Below are positions 5,882 to 6,059 of a DNA stretch of 6,059 nucleotides, in pieces. The notes under the pieces were generated by a model that worked only from the letters and a program-made list of their open reading frames with translations, made no database searches and had not been told where the DNA came from. The stretch comes from Thermoplasmatota archaeon (GTDB lineage Archaea; Thermoplasmatota; E2; DHVEG-1). Numbering within the stretch: the stretch's first letter is position 1; each line of letters opens with the position of its first letter. Made by a program: the position numbers and the translations under genes. The stretch spans positions 1 through 6,059 of the forward strand of contig JAUWCF010000068.1 of NCBI GenBank assembly GCA_030609445.1. Reading direction: 5' to 3'.

Positions 5882-5986
5882 ATGCTAAACATAAAAAACA
5901 AAAACATAAATAAACAGCAATTTGGTGGTTTAGAACTCGTAGATAGAGAACTCTTTTTTATCTGTGCAAATAGGCGAGACACCTAG
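5882..5986 (+). CDS. Possible small protein, 34 residues (tentative)
   Basis: A short ORF starts with ATG at 5882 and stops with TAG at 5984-5986. The peptide opens with a Lys/Asn-rich stretch (MLNIKNKNINKQQ) and continues FGGLELVDRELFFICANRRD, which is mixed and fairly protein-like. What favours it is context: a BRE/TATA-like AAAACATTATATAA at 5831-5844 predicts transcription from about 5866, GAGG (5870-5873) lies 8 bases before the ATG, and a hairpin with a T tract follows the stop at once. What argues against it is its shortness, the A-rich first third and the lack of any recognised family. The same unit could instead be a non-coding RNA of about 140 bases. Confidence 0.25.
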   Translation: MLNIKNKNINKQQFGGLELVDRELFFICANRRDT

Positions 5987-6006
5987 AAGCTGGTGTCTTA
6001 GTTTTT
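5976..6006 (+). terminator. Hairpin plus T tract, intrinsic-terminator-like
   Basis: GAGACACC (5976-5983) pairs with GGTGTCTT (5992-5999) as eight pairs, seven Watson-Crick and one G-T, around an 8-base loop. AG and TTTTT (6002-6006) follow. The stop codon of the possible small ORF falls in the loop. It could end that small transcript or be a structured 3' end of a small RNA. Confidence 0.45.
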
Positions 6007-6059
6007 ATTAAGAAACTTTTTTAAATTACTGAATGATGACTTTATTACATTAGGTCAGA

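Larger units (their letters stand above)
5756..6059. other. 304-base region without a firm gene
   Basis: This stretch holds the membrane-protein promoter, a separate rightward promoter, the tentative 34-residue ORF and the hairpin terminator described above. After 6006 a second T run lies at 6017-6022, followed by AT-rich sequence to the window end. One plus-strand frame is open from 6002 to the end but has no start codon, so nothing is called there. No tRNA or known RNA family is recognisable. Confidence 0.5.

Noticed and set aside
5791..5982. Minus-strand 63-codon frame with a hydrophobic, signal-like middle
   Set aside because: The Phe/Leu-rich part is simply the complement of A-rich sequence. 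It would start with GTG inside the hairpin region with no Shine-Dalgarno site, and it overlaps the membrane-protein promoter.
6033..6059. ATGATGA resembling a C box of an archaeal C/D box RNA
   Set aside because: No CTGA D or D' box follows within the remaining bases and no second C' box is seen; the window ends too soon to support it.
1..6059. CRISPR array, insertion sequence, tRNA/rRNA or defence genes
   Set aside because: No regularly spaced repeats, transposase motifs, terminal inverted repeats, cloverleaf sequences or defence-related proteins were seen on either strand.

Overview
The window looks like an ordinary, low-GC euryarchaeal chromosome segment. Three things point to Archaea: archaeal-type FtsZ, SecE (Sec61-gamma type), Spt5 and L11; TATA-box promoters close to start codons; and poly-T stretches after stop codons. 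The ftsZ-secE-spt5-rpl11 order is a known euryarchaeal arrangement. The lineage is uncertain. The N-terminally extended SecE and Spt5 would fit Thermoplasmatota-like or related groups, but that is a guess.

Left (1-1768): two NAD-biosynthesis genes diverge from a 48-base spacer. On the minus strand is L-aspartate dehydrogenase (nadX), which makes iminoaspartate. On the plus strand is quinolinate phosphoribosyltransferase (nadC), which makes nicotinate mononucleotide. The enzyme between them, quinolinate synthase (nadA), is not in the window. The first 136 bases hold no convincing gene.

Centre (1769-4483): ftsZ has its own promoter, Shine-Dalgarno site and a 14-base perfect palindrome just upstream of its TATA box. 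After a 176-base gap with a terminator-like T-rich stretch and a strong TATA box come secE, spt5 and rpl11, tightly packed as one likely operon for protein export, transcription elongation and the ribosomal stalk base. The usual continuation (L1, P0, L12) does not follow. Instead rpl11 meets a convergent gene with a 14-base tail-to-tail overlap.

Right (4470-6059): two minus-strand genes, a PHP-family metal-dependent phosphoesterase and an exported or anchored multi-pass membrane protein of unknown function. The last 300 bases have no firm gene. They do contain a good TATA box, a possible 34-residue ORF with a weak ribosome binding site, and a hairpin followed by T residues, which together could be a small gene or a small RNA.

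No previously undescribed defence, mobile or biosynthetic system is visible. The items most worth a second look are the palindrome at the ftsZ promoter, the small transcription unit at the right end, and the truncated L11 operon.
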